Notes: a model not told the origin generated them from the letters alone. A stretch of DNA of 64,000 nt from Hymenolepis diminuta (GCA_900708905.1 CAADRB010000079.1:37962-101961); one strand, 5' to 3'. Shown: positions 41,901 through 53,780, numbered from the stretch's first letter. Numbers and translations: made by a program.

Positions 41901-44900
41901 TTGATTTGTATTATACTGTTAGTTGACTTAAAGTGATTACGCGGTCGGTCATATGTCTCCATTAAAAAGACAGATCAGTCATTTTTAACCACCACATATC
42001 ACGCGATGTCATCGCTCTCCATGCAATAGAACATTCAGATCTTAATAGCTATTGTTAATAAGTGGTTTCTCAACCGATCATTGTCTAATAAGTCCTTGTT
42101 CATGGTTGATTCTAATTAACCATATTAAAGATGTTTAGATGCTTGTATCGTGGAAAACAAAATTCCTCATTTGTCCTTACTAAGCGAAATCAGCATTTTA
42201 AGAAATAAAATGAAAAGAAGGCATACACGATAGAAATCTTGCTAAATTGTCAATCCTTCTACGATTAAGAGGGAGGAAAAAACGCATCTAAAAACATTTC
42301 CACTTCTATTCCAAAAAAAATTAATTAAATTCTTTATTTGTTCGGAAATAAGAAGAGCAAAAGAGAAATCCCAAGAAATTAACCAAACAGCATCACTGAG
42401 GGAAGAGAAGCAACATCTTAAAGGTTTCATGCGACAATGGGTTTAGAGAATATATTATGGAAAGGTATCTAGACATTTCTATGGTTGAAGAAGAAGTATT
42501 GCACTTGATTGTCCAGCACTCACGATACAACAAGGTGGAATTAAAAGATGATAGATATCTTAGGAGTCTCCTGCGTTAAAGCGTGAAATCTTGGCAAGCT
42601 ATCATTTTTCTATCTAACCACGGACAAGATAGGAAGAAAACCGAGACAGTAGCCTGAAAGGAAACGTCCGTAATATTAATTAATTAAAATAAAAATTCAC
42701 TATCATAATAGAAATAAATGAGTAAAAAAGATCGTTTTAGTACCAACGCTGCAAGTTTTTACTTATAATATCTAAGATTGGAGAGATGTCGCCAAGAAAT
42801 TGTTAAACCTATACAATTTAAGATGTTTGGTCTTCCTTAATGTCAAATAACGACCGATATATTGTAAAAGTAGGAAATAAGGGCTAGCAGTTGCAATAGT
42901 GGAACAAAAGGAGTTGTACATCCCAAAGTGCATTGAACAAGCCACGATGAGGATTCGAGAGAGTGAGAAAGATGAGGGAGAGAAGAAATGAGAGGGGAGC
43001 ACAGGAGCCGGTAAATGACAAACGCGTCTCTATCTAGAGTAGCATAAACAGATAAAATAATTCCGAACTTTGCTGATCGGGGAAACTAAATTCTGTCAAC
43101 GCTCATTCAAGGACCACTTAACTAGCTTATCCCGCTAATTAAAATAGACCACTTGAGGATACATGATGATTCTCTACGGGGAACTAGAGATTGCGGTGGA
43201 GTCAAACGCCTCAAGTGCCAGTATGAGGCCGAGATAATTAGGTCTCAGAGATTAGATGATGACCTAGAGAAAAACTTTGTAAATGAATAGGGATTCATCC
43301 TTCAATATAAAACACAATGGTGGAAATGCTAGTGAATGAGGTTCTCTATCTATAGAGATCAATATCCATTGTAACTGTTCGTCAAATTTCACCTTGAAAA
43401 TGAGACACCAACCTAAGTTCAAATCTCCAACATCTCAAGAACCTTAAGGGACAAAGAGATATAAGCCAGACCTCGATATTCTGAGAAATATGCACTTTTT
43501 TAAGAAAATATGCCTATTTTACTTTCTTCCTCTCCCTTTCTCCACAAATATAATTTTGATGTTATTTGCCTCCACACCGCATCAGTCTTTTTTCGATCAA
43601 GTGAAATGATAAGTCGTAGGTGTAACATAGAAGAGCTCAATATATGGAAAGCATGAAACTTGAACAAATCGGTAAGGAACGCATGGCAATATTTAACGAT
43701 AAGAACACTGAAGATATACAATTGGAAAAAAATACAAATAGGTTAAACGTATGAAGAAGCCTAAAGAAAAAAAGCTTCAAGCGAGTATTATGCCAATCCG
43801 ATGAAAAACTCAATTCCTCAGAAATTCTCCGTAGGGAACCTCGACTGACCCCCGAAAAGAAGAAAAGCAGTCGAAACGTGGTATAAAAATGTCATTTTCT
43901 TCCAAATACAAACTAAAGCTTCTTTATATTCTTAACAAATTCGAACTCACCGCAAAGGGGTCGACTTTATCCCAAGTGATGGCCCACTTCTTCACTATTG
44001 GCGTCTGCAAACTCGAGTTGACACAAACTAATTCCGTAGATGACGATGTCGGCTGAGTCCCAATCAGTGTCATTGCCTGCTGCTCTGGGTTCAAAAAGGG
44101 CTCTGTGATGTCCCCAAGGGGGCTGTTACTACTTCCACAGTTGCCACAAGCACACACCCCACCGGTAGAACACTTAGAGGTCTGAAGTTGTTCCCTCTTG
44201 CTTTTCAGCGACTCGGGAACAAAAAAGATAATAAAGAGAATGTCTGACACTGCAACCAATGTGGCAAGGAAGATGACAAAGTTTTCACTATAGGCTTTCT
44301 CCAAGATGGCACCCAGGGTTGGGGAGATGATTAAGCTTGCCGCAAAGGTTGCCGACACCTAAAAAAGGAAAAATGTTATTGTGAACGACTTTAGTATTAG
44401 TGCATTCTATTTGACCCACAGCATGTACCTGAAGTAGCACTAAATACCATCAACAAAATACTTTAAGGGCCTGCATCAAAATAACGATCTTCCTAAAGGC
44501 TAAGACGATAGTTGTGGTAGAAATTCTTGTTAATCAAAAGGGTGAATGCTCACAGAATAACCAGTTTTTTAGGGGTAAGTGGTTGCATAAAACACGACGA
44601 CGATTCGAGAGAGGGAGATGAGGGGGAAGCGTACGAGCAGATAACTAATAAACGTGTGCGTAAATGGAGCTTTGTATAGTCTCATAGAGATGGAGCAGCA
44701 TGAGCAAGCGGAATGGTTCTTGCCATGGTCGATCGGAGAAACCAAATCCTAGCAAGTGGCTTATCTCACAATTTAAAATAAATCACTTGAGGACACGACG
44801 GTTCTCTACGAAGAACTTGAGGTCATCGCAGGATTATGCACTTCAAGTACCACTGTAAGATGAGTAACAGTCTTGAGATTGCAGCAGGGCCAAGCTCTTC

Positions 44901-47900
44901 AATTGTCACTGAGATCGAGATAATTAGGTCCAAGAGATTAGTGATGATCTAGATAAAAATTTTTGGGAACACATAGGGATTGATTTCTCATGATGTATAA
45001 ACCTTTCCTAAATGCGACCAAGAGTTTAGCGAAGAAACGGGTATATTGGACCATGGTAAAGAGAGAATGGAAATGGGGTATGATAGAGGCTAAATTAGGG
45101 TACACTGAGAGGAATTGATTTATTTTGCGTTCTTTTTGCGTCAAAGGAGCAAATAGTAAAAAACCGTCACCTGACGGATAGGACAGTGCAGACATGTGAG
45201 TTAACATATGAGCGTTCTATGGAATACAATAAACTAGAATAAACACCTTACAGAACGCCCACAGAACTCTACGTTCTATATCGGTTGTTTTCTTTACATT
45301 TCTTTGGGTTTTTGTTTTGACCCCACCTCACGGAATAGAGGAAGGAAGTTCCAACTAAAATAACATGTCAAAATATACCAAAAAAAGACCATCAATTAAT
45401 CGGTTTATTATTCAATCAAAAATCAAAGAGGTGGGTCCTGACAACTGGAAGTAGAGTAGAATGGGGAGTATTATTGAATAAATCAGAATAGATGAATCAA
45501 TAAACAAGTTTTTTACTGCTTTTACAGAGATTTAAATGAGGGACTAATTCCGGCATTAATCTAAACAGGGCCAAATTATACACTTGCCACTAATATATTT
45601 GACCAATCATGAAGTTACACGAAGCTTATATTGTAGAACACAGACCGTCAATTTTAGATAATAGGGAACCCACCATTGAACCTGAAATTAATCTTCATGT
45701 GGAGACACAAAAATCCGCTACGAGTTCAGTTTACTCCGATTAATACGACATACCATAAAATGTATTGGAACTTATTATAAATAACAGATATAAATACGTT
45801 AATCACAAGTCATTCACATTGACTATTATGATTCAACACTTGACAACACCACATGGCCAACCAATGTTCATGTTTAGACACCTCGATTGGACAGCAGTTT
45901 TAAGAGCACATTCCATAGACCATTATTCAGTAAATTAAAGTAGTTTCTTTGACATCTGAGAATTGAGACTTACTTGATTTACTGTGCATGGTTTCATAAA
46001 TGTTCAAGTAGTCATTAAATTATTGAAATAACCGATTTAATCTGAAACTGCCAAGGGATGAGCATATTTTTACTATGCGGTAGTCAGCAAAATTTTCAAG
46101 AACAGAACTAAGCTTAAACTCCTACCACAACTGATTAACTGAATAAACAAACGGCGAAATGGCACAATGTTTTGACCTTCTGGAAAGGAAATTGAACTTA
46201 GGAAAAAACAAAATCCTAAAGAGCGAAATCATGAAACACCAAAAATTTCTTCTACGTCATACATTAGATGAAAAGAAAAAGGAGAATTCATCGTGATCCG
46301 ATTCAAGGCGAGCGATACGTTCATGCGCCTTACACCTGATTGATTTTATCTTTGCTGCCCTTCGTTGTGAATGGTCCCTACTCACAGGGTTGGTGTTCTA
46401 TGCCGATCAAGTTCTTAAATCCGTCTGAATATGCACCTTAACCCGCCTTTTATTTCTAACTTCGCTCCACCTCAAGTATTATGAGGCTTGTTTTCAATAA
46501 TTTAATAGGAAGAAGACTTTCAATCTTCGAACCCCGACCCTAGATCTCCAGATTACCTCTTTCTCTTGCAAATTATTATACTAAGAGGTTTAAATTGACA
46601 CATAAATGTAGAAATATGGTAAAGGCACCAATCAATCATTTACTAGGTTTATGATGTAATCAGTGCTTGATTTACAGGAAGACAATTGAATGATCCCAAG
46701 TAAATGAGAATTGTTGCATTACAGTGTGCGCTGTCGCCTAAATACATATTCGATCGAAGATTGAAATTATTACAATAATAAAATTAATTAACTATAAAGC
46801 GTACCTTGGGGATCAGTTTACCTTCATTTTCTATGAACCCCCGTATTTTATGCAACAGTCATTAGAAAAATTCAACCAATCACAAATTTACACAACTTAG
46901 ATAACAGGTGCATGCTTTCAGAACTGACTATTAGAAGGGACATATTCTGTTATAAACAACCAATAGACATCAACGCTGGATGTCAAAGAATTCTCCAGTC
47001 ACAATAAGTACTCTCCAGTAGTTAATTTTGTTCACCGATTAGAAAGAACCGCGGTGCTCAATGAATGCATACACGCATACTAGCCAACTTCCTACCAAAT
47101 TCTACTCACCCAAGTGGCTTGAATACGAGGTTGGCGTTATACTTACCAAATTTAAAATGTTAGATACGACCTTAGTAACGTAATCACAAAATTCTCTCTT
47201 CTACCTTCTCGGTCGTAAATTAAGATTTTCTCTTCCAATTTAAACATAATGTTTCCCACTTAGGATCAGTTTGATTAAATGAGCGGATTAATCATGAATT
47301 AATCAAAATGACTAATAGATCCGTTTATTACAAAAAAAACTAAATTAGAAATCTAAAGCATTAAGGGACTATAAATGTAAGACATTGAGTGTACTCGTTT
47401 GAATTTTACTATTTATCTGCTGAAAATCTCCACACAAAACAGCTCTGGATTTCAATTACCCTGGGATTGAAAGAGTTTGAGAACAAAAAAGTACACTCTC
47501 AATCAATAAAAGGACTTCTCAAGCAGAGAACTATGTATCTCCATGTCCAACTCATATCTTGATTTATGCTAATCAAATTACATTAAAAGATTCAAAAACA
47601 TTTGAAAAACTCCATTATTCATGCAACCCAGAAAAATGGCAATTTACACCATCTATACAGAGACCTCACGTTTAAATTGATCAAGTTCTCATTGAACTCT
47701 AACAAATATAAAGATTCTCGTGACGAAAAAAGCATGATAATGCAGAAATAAAGTGTTAGAAACTAAATATGGAACGATTTTAAAACAATTTTGACGTCAA
47801 TTAAGACTTGTCTTATAATACAATCCATCAAAAATATACGGTTTCGGAAACAACTATCTGCAATTAATAATAATAAGAACATTAAAATCGTTACCAATAA

Positions 47901-48669
47901 TAAAATAAACTTATGAGGAAATTCAAAGGTATAAAAATCTGCCAATAAATAATATTGCACCAAAAACCAACAAAATTCACATCAGAAATAAGCCATTTAG
48001 TGACGTGCTACTAGGAGTACTATGAAAATAAGAGAAAAGAGGACATACCAAACCATAAGCCCAACCACGATGCTCCTCGGTTGTTATATCGGAAACAAAT
48101 GCCAAAACGATAGAGAAGGTGACGGCAAATATTCCAGATATGCTAACCATCGTGAAATACCACCAATGGCTCAGTTTTATGAAGGGAAGAGGAGAACAAG
48201 TGAAGGTCACAGTGAGTATAAGGAATGGCTTTCGGCCGAATACATCCGACATGGCTCCAATTAAAGGAGCACTGAGAAATGAGAGGAATCCCTTAACTCC
48301 TTGAATTAATCCATTCATGAGAAATGTATGTTTGGGAAAAGCCTCATCCAAAACCTATTTTTTTATAATATAAAAATGATTCTTACGGAAATCATGGGTG
48401 ATGTGAGCAATCCAAAGGCGAAAAATTCCAAAAATACAACGATCGCCGCATGGTAGACCGACGGTTTCTTTGGGTATGTCTAAATATTTTCGTTAAAGAA
48501 ACACAATTATACACATTACCACTTGTTTCATAGATTCACGTGAGTTAAAACGCCTGGTACCGGCATTCATTTCTTCATAAGAATTATGAAAACGACCCTT
48601 ATGATAAAACCGCTCTACTTTGGCAACAAAGCCCCAGATATAAGAAATGACCGCTTGATATTGGAACAT
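26912..48669 (-). CDS. MFSD14: MFSD14 (HIAT1-like) major facilitator transporter with extended loop and tail
   Basis: Multi-pass MFS transporter of the MFSD14A/B family, whose substrate is not firmly known. Exons: 48520-48669, 48387-48479, 48049-48354, 43951-44358, 38948-39061, 37381-37452, 32918-33139, 31122-31199, 29914-30039, 28946-29205, 27771-28165, 26912-26949; about 753 residues against about 490 in mammals. Diagnostic blocks are PSVYHAAIVVFLEFFAFGLL (TM1), EAFPKHTFLMNGLIQGVKG, the MFS motif A GAMSDVFGRK at residues 114-123, SATFAASL, FLSYLPEAG, DQQGLTQ joined to GLLTGIRGLCGGLGPAVYG, and FLPGPPFAFG. The central cytosolic loop carries an insertion with a Cys cluster (residues 246-257), and the C-terminus has a Ser/Thr/Pro-rich tail. 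If the last intron is retained, the protein ends at a TAG at 27757 instead. The first exon has an alternative Met at 48570. The introns hold LTRs, SINEs, a mariner and the 11-N gap. Confidence 0.9.
34216..34226. other. Assembly gap (11 N)
   Basis: A run of 11 unknown bases in an MFSD14 intron, next to a degenerate LTR copy. Repeats at both sides probably explain the gap. Confidence 0.95.
34284..34626 (-). mobile_element. Solo LTR, family A (degenerate)
   Basis: On the minus strand this matches the 62735-63233 LTR through the TGAGTCACTTG, AAAATGAGTAC-like and GGAATCGATA blocks and the GAGAGG-rich middle. The proposed ends (TG and CA) are flanked by GCCA on the left and GCCT on the right, a near-match to a 4-bp target duplication. 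The distal end is poorly conserved, so the boundaries are approximate. Confidence 0.55.
35960..37050 (-). mobile_element. Decayed mariner transposon, second lineage
   Basis: Minus-strand translation gives transposase segments in order. First is an N-terminal region with GGTTITNDMRRHS, KVARSFVCKDRKEL and RTPEFIRRVRGM. Next come NKLKHPEE and an FFFDEKE catalytic-Asp segment, then VTFFGVVKVSEGG and ADAYIETLRIIVVKP. The series ends with NEGRPYVFQQDLAISH (second catalytic Asp) and VVENKVNNHPHNTKSS. This is the VMVFGVV / YIETLQTIVVKPW type of mariner, clearly distinct from the element at 80-730. Frameshifts, stops and a deletion around the third catalytic Asp make it inactive. Terminal inverted repeats were not identified. 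It lies in an MFSD14 intron. Confidence 0.85.
37690..37910 (+). repeat. tRNA-derived SINE-like repeat, copy 2
   Basis: Contains a B-box-like GGGTTCAATTGCCATCGG and the same downstream body as copy 1 (TGCCACTCCTCTATTC against CGCCACTCCTTTAG). The A box is eroded. It lies in an MFSD14 intron. Confidence 0.5.
38590..38790 (-). repeat. tRNA-derived SINE-like repeat, copy 3
   Basis: The minus strand reads TTAGTGGTGCAGTGGTTAA (A box) and then GAGGGTTCAATGCCCATCGG (B box). This is the best preserved tRNA-like head in the window. The preceding ATTTCG motif and the following body match copy 1. Confidence 0.65.
42863..43304 (+). mobile_element. Solo LTR, family A, with 4-bp target duplication ATAT
   Basis: 442 bases starting TGTAAAAG and ending GGGATTCATCCTTCA, the conserved family end. 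It is flanked by ATAT at 42859-42862 and ATAT at 43305-43308. It shares the GAGAGAGTGAGAAAGATGAGG and GACCACTTGAGGA-type blocks with the other copies. It sits in the MFSD14 intron between exons 4 and 5, opposite to the gene. Confidence 0.8.
44547..44990 (+). mobile_element. Solo LTR, family A (TGAA/TGAT flanks)
   Basis: It matches 42863-43304 over most of its length (CGACGATTCGAGAGAGGGAG, AAATCACTTGAGGACACG, GGTTCTCTACG-like blocks) and ends GGGATTGATTTCTCA. The flanks TGAA and TGAT differ at one base. It lies in the MFSD14 intron between exons 3 and 4. Confidence 0.65.
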
Positions 48670-49663
48670 TAAAACAATTCACGATATGTGTATGTTTCAT
48701 TACAGAAAAATTATACTGAATCAATATACAATGCATATATGTCAATATGAACTATTCATGTTTTATTAATTAACTCATATATTACCATGACAAACATTTT
48801 TGCTACCTTCCTTTTTTCGCCGCTAATTAAAGTAAAATTATTATTGGGAGGTAATTTTCTAGAATGTACATGTGATCATTGAAATTCATGCACCAATTCG
48901 CGCAATTTTACTAATATATTTTGTTTAATTGCCCAGTTTTAACGTTATTTATTCTGACTTGAATGAACTCATTTTATTTATGGGTTCAAATAACCACCTA
49001 GGTAAAAGTTCATTTACTCTCCCAGATTTGTTGATGCTTCGAGGTTTTTTATGTTGCACTATCTTCTGGACCAACTTCCGGACCGAATTCATTAAACCTT
49101 GGTTATATTTGGTATAAATATGAATATTTTAATTCGCTTTCGAAATTGCGTAAAGGATTTTCATATCCCAAAGGCGTATAGTGACAGTTATTCAGACTTC
49201 AAAAGAGAGAAGGGAAAAACCCAATACGATTTCTTTAAGAAAATAATTCTGTTTATATAAAATTGAATAAACGAGAAATGTTGAATAGCCAATAAATACG
49301 TCGGTAATTGCTTCAGTAGTGAGCCCGTGCATTCTGATGCAAACGTATAAATCCAATAATTGATGATCCGGTGCAAGAGAGCCGAAGCTTCAACGAAGCT
49401 TCAAACAATTACTTTTTTGACAGTGTCTTTGTACTGTTTGAATCTTACGAAGAATGCAAGTGTTAAGAAGGCGAGATAGAAAAAACCTATTGACAAAATA
49501 TAACAATTTATCTTTTTATCTTGTCTTATATCTAGGATGCATAATATATACTAGAAACACTTCTTTATCTAAGCGTCTGTTTAAAATATGCAAAACAGGC
49601 TCCCAAAACACGGCTCATTCAGTTCCTTACTTGAATAAACGTGTTCAGGAGCTTCCCAGTATA
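48670..49663. other. MFSD14 upstream region
   Basis: About 1 kb upstream of the MFSD14 start. It probably holds its promoter and 5' UTR; no gene is recognised. Confidence 0.4.
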
Positions 49664-49800
49664 GCAGCATCGGGTGGTTGAGTGTGAAACCACCCCAGGT
49701 TTTATGGTTAGTAGCTTAATGCTGGAGACATCCTAAAAGCATTAGAAAGCTTTAATTTTGTGCGGCAACCTTCGTGACCCTGCTTACACTTTATTGCCTT
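49664..49800. repeat. Dispersed repeat family C, fragment
   Basis: It shares a GGTGG...AAACCACCCCAGG block with 14954-15000 and a GCTTAATGCTGGAGACATCC block with 18195-18260. It links the short fragments to one family. Confidence 0.45.
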
Positions 49801-50029
49801 CCTCAACATCTTTTGATTCAATTATAAATTCTATTATGATGTCACCCAGCATTGGTGTCCCTGCGAGCAAGAATCTTCCCATTACTACCCACAATTACGG
49901 TAAAATTTAATTGGAAGTAGAAAAAAGAAAGTATAATGTTTGTACTCTTGTTATCGTGGTCTTCTACTTCACTCTGGTTCTTCATTCGTCTAAAGTTGTA
50001 AGAAAATTAAAACTTGAAACTCGGTCGCC

Positions 50030-50180
50030 TCTTACAAGGCCATGGAGTTAGATGCCTATTGGTCACCTGCATCAGTTAAGTCTGGTTAATAAATAGATTA
50101 AGAGAATTCAACTCCATGAAGACTCCATGATGCTGTCCTTCTACCCAAATGAGCGTGGATCAGAGATTGTTAGATAGGTG
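50030..50180 (+). repeat. SINE-like body fragment, copy 4
   Basis: It shares the TTAAGTCT and GAATTCAACTCC...GATGCTGTCC blocks with the body of the 37690-37910 repeat, but no tRNA-like head remains. Confidence 0.4.
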
Positions 50181-50719
50181 AACTCTACAATTTTTTTCTT
50201 CTATGGATTTAGGTTTATAAATCACTCTACACCACACCTTTCCAATTTACTGAAAATTAAATAGAAAAATTCGTGTTCACGAACTTAGAGGTCAAGAGAT
50301 CACAGCTTCTCGGTTAAATCTTAGTGATTGGAATGACCAAGACCAATGGTCGATAATAAATAAAATAGAGAAAGCAAACTGCCAATTTTTCCATATCAAC
50401 ATTCTAGAAGTACTTCCTTTTGCCTAAATAGGTGTAATTACTCTATAGGATCTTAGGAACTGCAAAGCCTAGCTGAGCTATCGCCCTTCGTTTCCCCTCT
50501 TGAGATGCTTTCAGTGGTTAAAAGTAGCAGAATACGTTGGGTCTACCAGGGGTAAGTTTTATTTAGAACTCATAACTGGGACAGAAACCTTTAAAACCTT
50601 CCACTATATGGAAACATTTAGACATAGGAAGTAAAATTTTACATATAGGATGTGATCAAGTTTAAAATGAAACAGTAGATTAGGTAGTAGAAAAGGTAGT
50701 CAGGGGATCAGGAGGACCC

Positions 50720-51011
50720 TGTTGGAGTTAAGATAACAACTAACGGTTAACAGCTAACAAATTACAACACCAATAACAGTCACCTATTCGTAGCTGTTTG
50801 AGTGAGAGCTAACAAAAATTGTGGAGCAGAACACCAAGAGTTGATCAGTCCAAAATGTATTCAAGGAAGCCACAACGAGTTTGAAACAAGTGAGAGAAAG
50901 ATGGAGAGGAGAGAGGAGACGTCACTTCAGCTTCGTGGGCGAAAAACCGAAATATTGTCATAGAAAATGCAAAAACAGTAACTATGGAAACGCATAGGGA
51001 GTTATCTTTCA
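50720..51011 (+). mobile_element. Solo LTR, family A, internally deleted
   Basis: 292 bases starting TGTTGGAGTTAAGATAACA, nearly identical to the start of the 62735-63233 copy, and ending TTATCTTTCA. The flanks are ACCC and ATCC, one mismatch. The middle third of the LTR is missing. The distal block ATTGTCATAGAAAATG matches the minus-strand copy. Confidence 0.75.
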
Positions 51012-51659
51012 ATCCAACCATATCTGAGCTCCGGATTTATCAAGACAACTGCTGCTTCAAATTGAAGTTCTTCACTTTTCAGCATCTTGCTTTGCGTAGA
51101 GAAAATCTGAGTGGCAAGTTTTCATAGCTTCCGACTTTTCACTCAATTACTGTAGCAGCCATCTACCAGACAGAGAAGCCCATCAGTTGGTAGAACATCA
51201 TTGGGTTTGTGATGATAGATCCACTAGTGCTTTCTCATCTGAATTTCATTTGGAAAAAGTCGATGACACTGAGAATCTACACACATACTTTCTCTTTTCA
51301 GTTCTCGTTGACGATAAAAAACGCGAAGAATATACTTCTAAGAAGGAATCGATATCCAATTTCCAACTTCTTTCTCGCCGAATACCTGTCTAGCATCCTC
51401 TTGAAGTTGTCTCAACCAATTCTTTTTTATGTGCATATTTATAGACATCTCCTTTTGGTAAGATGGATGTCAATTGCTCTTTTGCTAATATGTCATCTCC
51501 TCTGTGAAGATCTACCCACAGATTTAATCTTCGTCTTTTTAGTTATGCGGCAAGGTTTCTCAGAGAGACATTTTCTGCTAGACCTGAAACATTTTTTTGT
51601 TTCCAATTGTGCAATCCTAACGTCATTCTTCGGGTAGTGTTCTAAACAGCCTTTTACCT

Positions 51660-51880
51660 TTACTTATCTACCTACAACAGACAATTGTAGATGAACCGTA
51701 GAGGTTGACTGGTTCGATAAATGTTTCTAATATCTTTGTTCGAATTTTATCGATAATAATTTAGATCTTGAAATAGGTCTGAGTTTCACCAGCTGATTTT
51801 ACAGCATTATCGTCTAGACCTTTACCATTCACCGTGGAACCAAGGTAGTTAAAAGAGCTCGATCGATTGATTGTGTGATT
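51660..51880 (-). mobile_element. Possible LINE reverse-transcriptase C-terminal fragment
   Basis: The minus-strand translation contains FNYLGSTVNGKGLDDNAVKS, then IRTKILETFIEPVNLYGS with stops between. This is the YLG...-LYG(S) arrangement found after the palm of non-LTR reverse transcriptases. The similarity is short, so it is offered with caution. Confidence 0.4.
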
Positions 51881-51889
51881 AAATGGACG

Positions 51890-53155
51890 AAGAGTCTGGG
51901 CATCGGTTGGAGATGACATGTTCACAATACCTCGAATTCATTGAGGATCAGAACAATGACCTTTCGAGATAGAAATGAAGCCAAGGTATTTTATGAATTT
52001 AAGAACTCACCCTTCTCTGACCTCCGATAAAACCCAAAATCGGTAATGCGTTCAAGCAGACAGTAAATTTGCACTTTGAATTCTTTCTCGGTTCGTCCAG
52101 CTATTATGACATCATCCAGATGGTGTAGCTGGATCTACTAGTCCACTAATCATATTGTTTATTGCGTGCTGGAAGATAGCCGGATTCGTTTACACTCCGA
52201 ATGGAAACTTAGTAAATTTACATAGACCCAGGTGCGTGTTTGATGGTCAGATATTCACGTCTTTCTGGTTCCACCTCGACTTGCAGATAAGCCTTTGATA
52301 AATCTAACTTCCCAAAACATAAACCACTGTTGAGAACTGTGAATATATCTCCAACAACGGAAAGAACATTTTGATTATTTTCAAGAGCCGTATTCAGGCC
52401 AGTCAGAAAATCGGAACATAAACGAAAGCTGCCACTCTGTTTTCTTGCAGCCACAATCGGTGCGGCCCATTTAGAACGGGTTACTAATTTTAGCAAACCA
52501 ATTCCTCCACACTTTGTATTGTAGAGAAGGAAACTGAGCACCTCGGACGAAAACCAGTTTTGCATTTACTTTCAGGTTCAGATTTGCTGTCATTTTCGTG
52601 CATCGATCTAGGTTCCTTGACTGAAATATTCTCCTCCTTGTTCTTCTTCCTGAACAGTTATGCAATTCTTCCAGCATAATCATGTTCACTGGCCCATAGC
52701 TGTGACATCCAAGATGGTGTTTATTCTTTGACGTTCATCGCCTAGATCAGAATAGCAGGAACAAAAGGCATTTAAAGTAATCGTTTGATATAGATTTGAA
52801 GTCTGATTGTCTAAGATTTTCAATTATTCGAATAATATAATTAACCTAATCTTCATCAGTCCTCTCAGTCAGTGATAGACGTTTAAAGAATTTGAGAAAT
52901 TCCGATGATTTTTCACCGAACAGTTCGTAGAGAATGGATACTGTTTCCTCAAATTTGAGATCATCCAGCTCCTTTGGGTGAATTTAGCGTTTTAGATCCT
53001 TGTCCTCTCTGGTCCCTAATCGCTAAAAAAGGAGTCCAGCTCTTCTCCTTCGAGAATTCAGCCAGGTCTTGTTCGAACGCATCCTTGCATTTATCAGACC
53101 AGTTATTAAAGTATGATCCACTCCTGGATCATGGTGAAATTCGCTGATCTGTAAA
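51890..53155 (-). mobile_element. Decayed Ty3/Gypsy retrotransposon: gag-like to reverse transcriptase
   Basis: On the minus strand a gag-like stretch (about 53155-52800: FEETVSILYELFGEKSSEF) precedes polymerase sequence. A KCKTGFRPRCSVSFSTIQ run-in is followed by SKWAAPIVAARKQSG, RLCSDFLTGLNTALE, CFGKLDLSKAYLQVEVEPE, an HLDDVIIAG active-site box (YLDD with Tyr replaced by His, 52111-52122) and IKYLGFIS. Stops and frameshifts are frequent and the protease region is missing. No LTR flanks it directly. The motif wording is that of flatworm Gypsy elements. Confidence 0.8.
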
Positions 53156-53418
53156 ACAAGATTGTCATGACACAAGTTTGAAATGGAATTTCCTGATCGT
53201 CCGGAATTCAGGTTTGGTTGCTTCGTAAACTACTCCATTAGTTTCAAGGAACGTTCCTGTTATTATTGTGGAGTAATTTCTCTATGTTCTATTAGTTTCA
53301 TAAAATTTTTGCTGATTTTCATAAATTGATCAAGTTCATTTGTTTTCAAGGTCATTTTCTGCATCACTTTTTAAAATGTTGAGTTTGCTTTCGAAATCTC
53401 ATCCGTGCGCCCCTATAT

Positions 53419-53780
53419 CACCCACAATCAAACGGCCAGACAGAGCGATTTGTCAACACGTTCAAAAAATCCCTGGTGAAAGTAAAATCGGAGGAGGTTA
53501 TTCGAAAGTTCCGACGCACGTAAGGGATGACTCCTCATCTGATGTTGGGTAGTAAATCGCTTGCAGAACCACTAATTGGAAGAACAGTTCGAACCATCAA
53601 CTATGCCATGATATCGAAGAAGAGAACACATGAATCAGCTAAAAGTCATGTTAACGGTCGGTGATCTCGTAGCTGCACGTGATTTCCGAGTCTGTCACCC
53701 CTATACAACTGAAACTGTGGTCGAACGACGGGGAAAAATAATCTATCAAATCCATGTAAATGGTGCTATTTAGATCGGGC
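53419..53780 (+). mobile_element. Ty3/Gypsy integrase C-terminal fragment
   Basis: A plus-strand frame opens with HPQSNGQTERFVNTFKKSL, the classic end of the integrase core, to a stop at 53521-53523. Further frames give GMTPHLMLGSKSLAEPLIGR-like and VGDLVAARDFRV segments, matching the tail of Gypsy integrases. The orientation is opposite to the adjacent gag/RT piece. Confidence 0.75.

Noticed and set aside
51187..51637. Overlapping plus-strand ORFs of 68 and 142 codons
   Set aside because: T-rich, no recognisable motif, and opposite to retroelement debris. Probably antisense of decayed element sequence.
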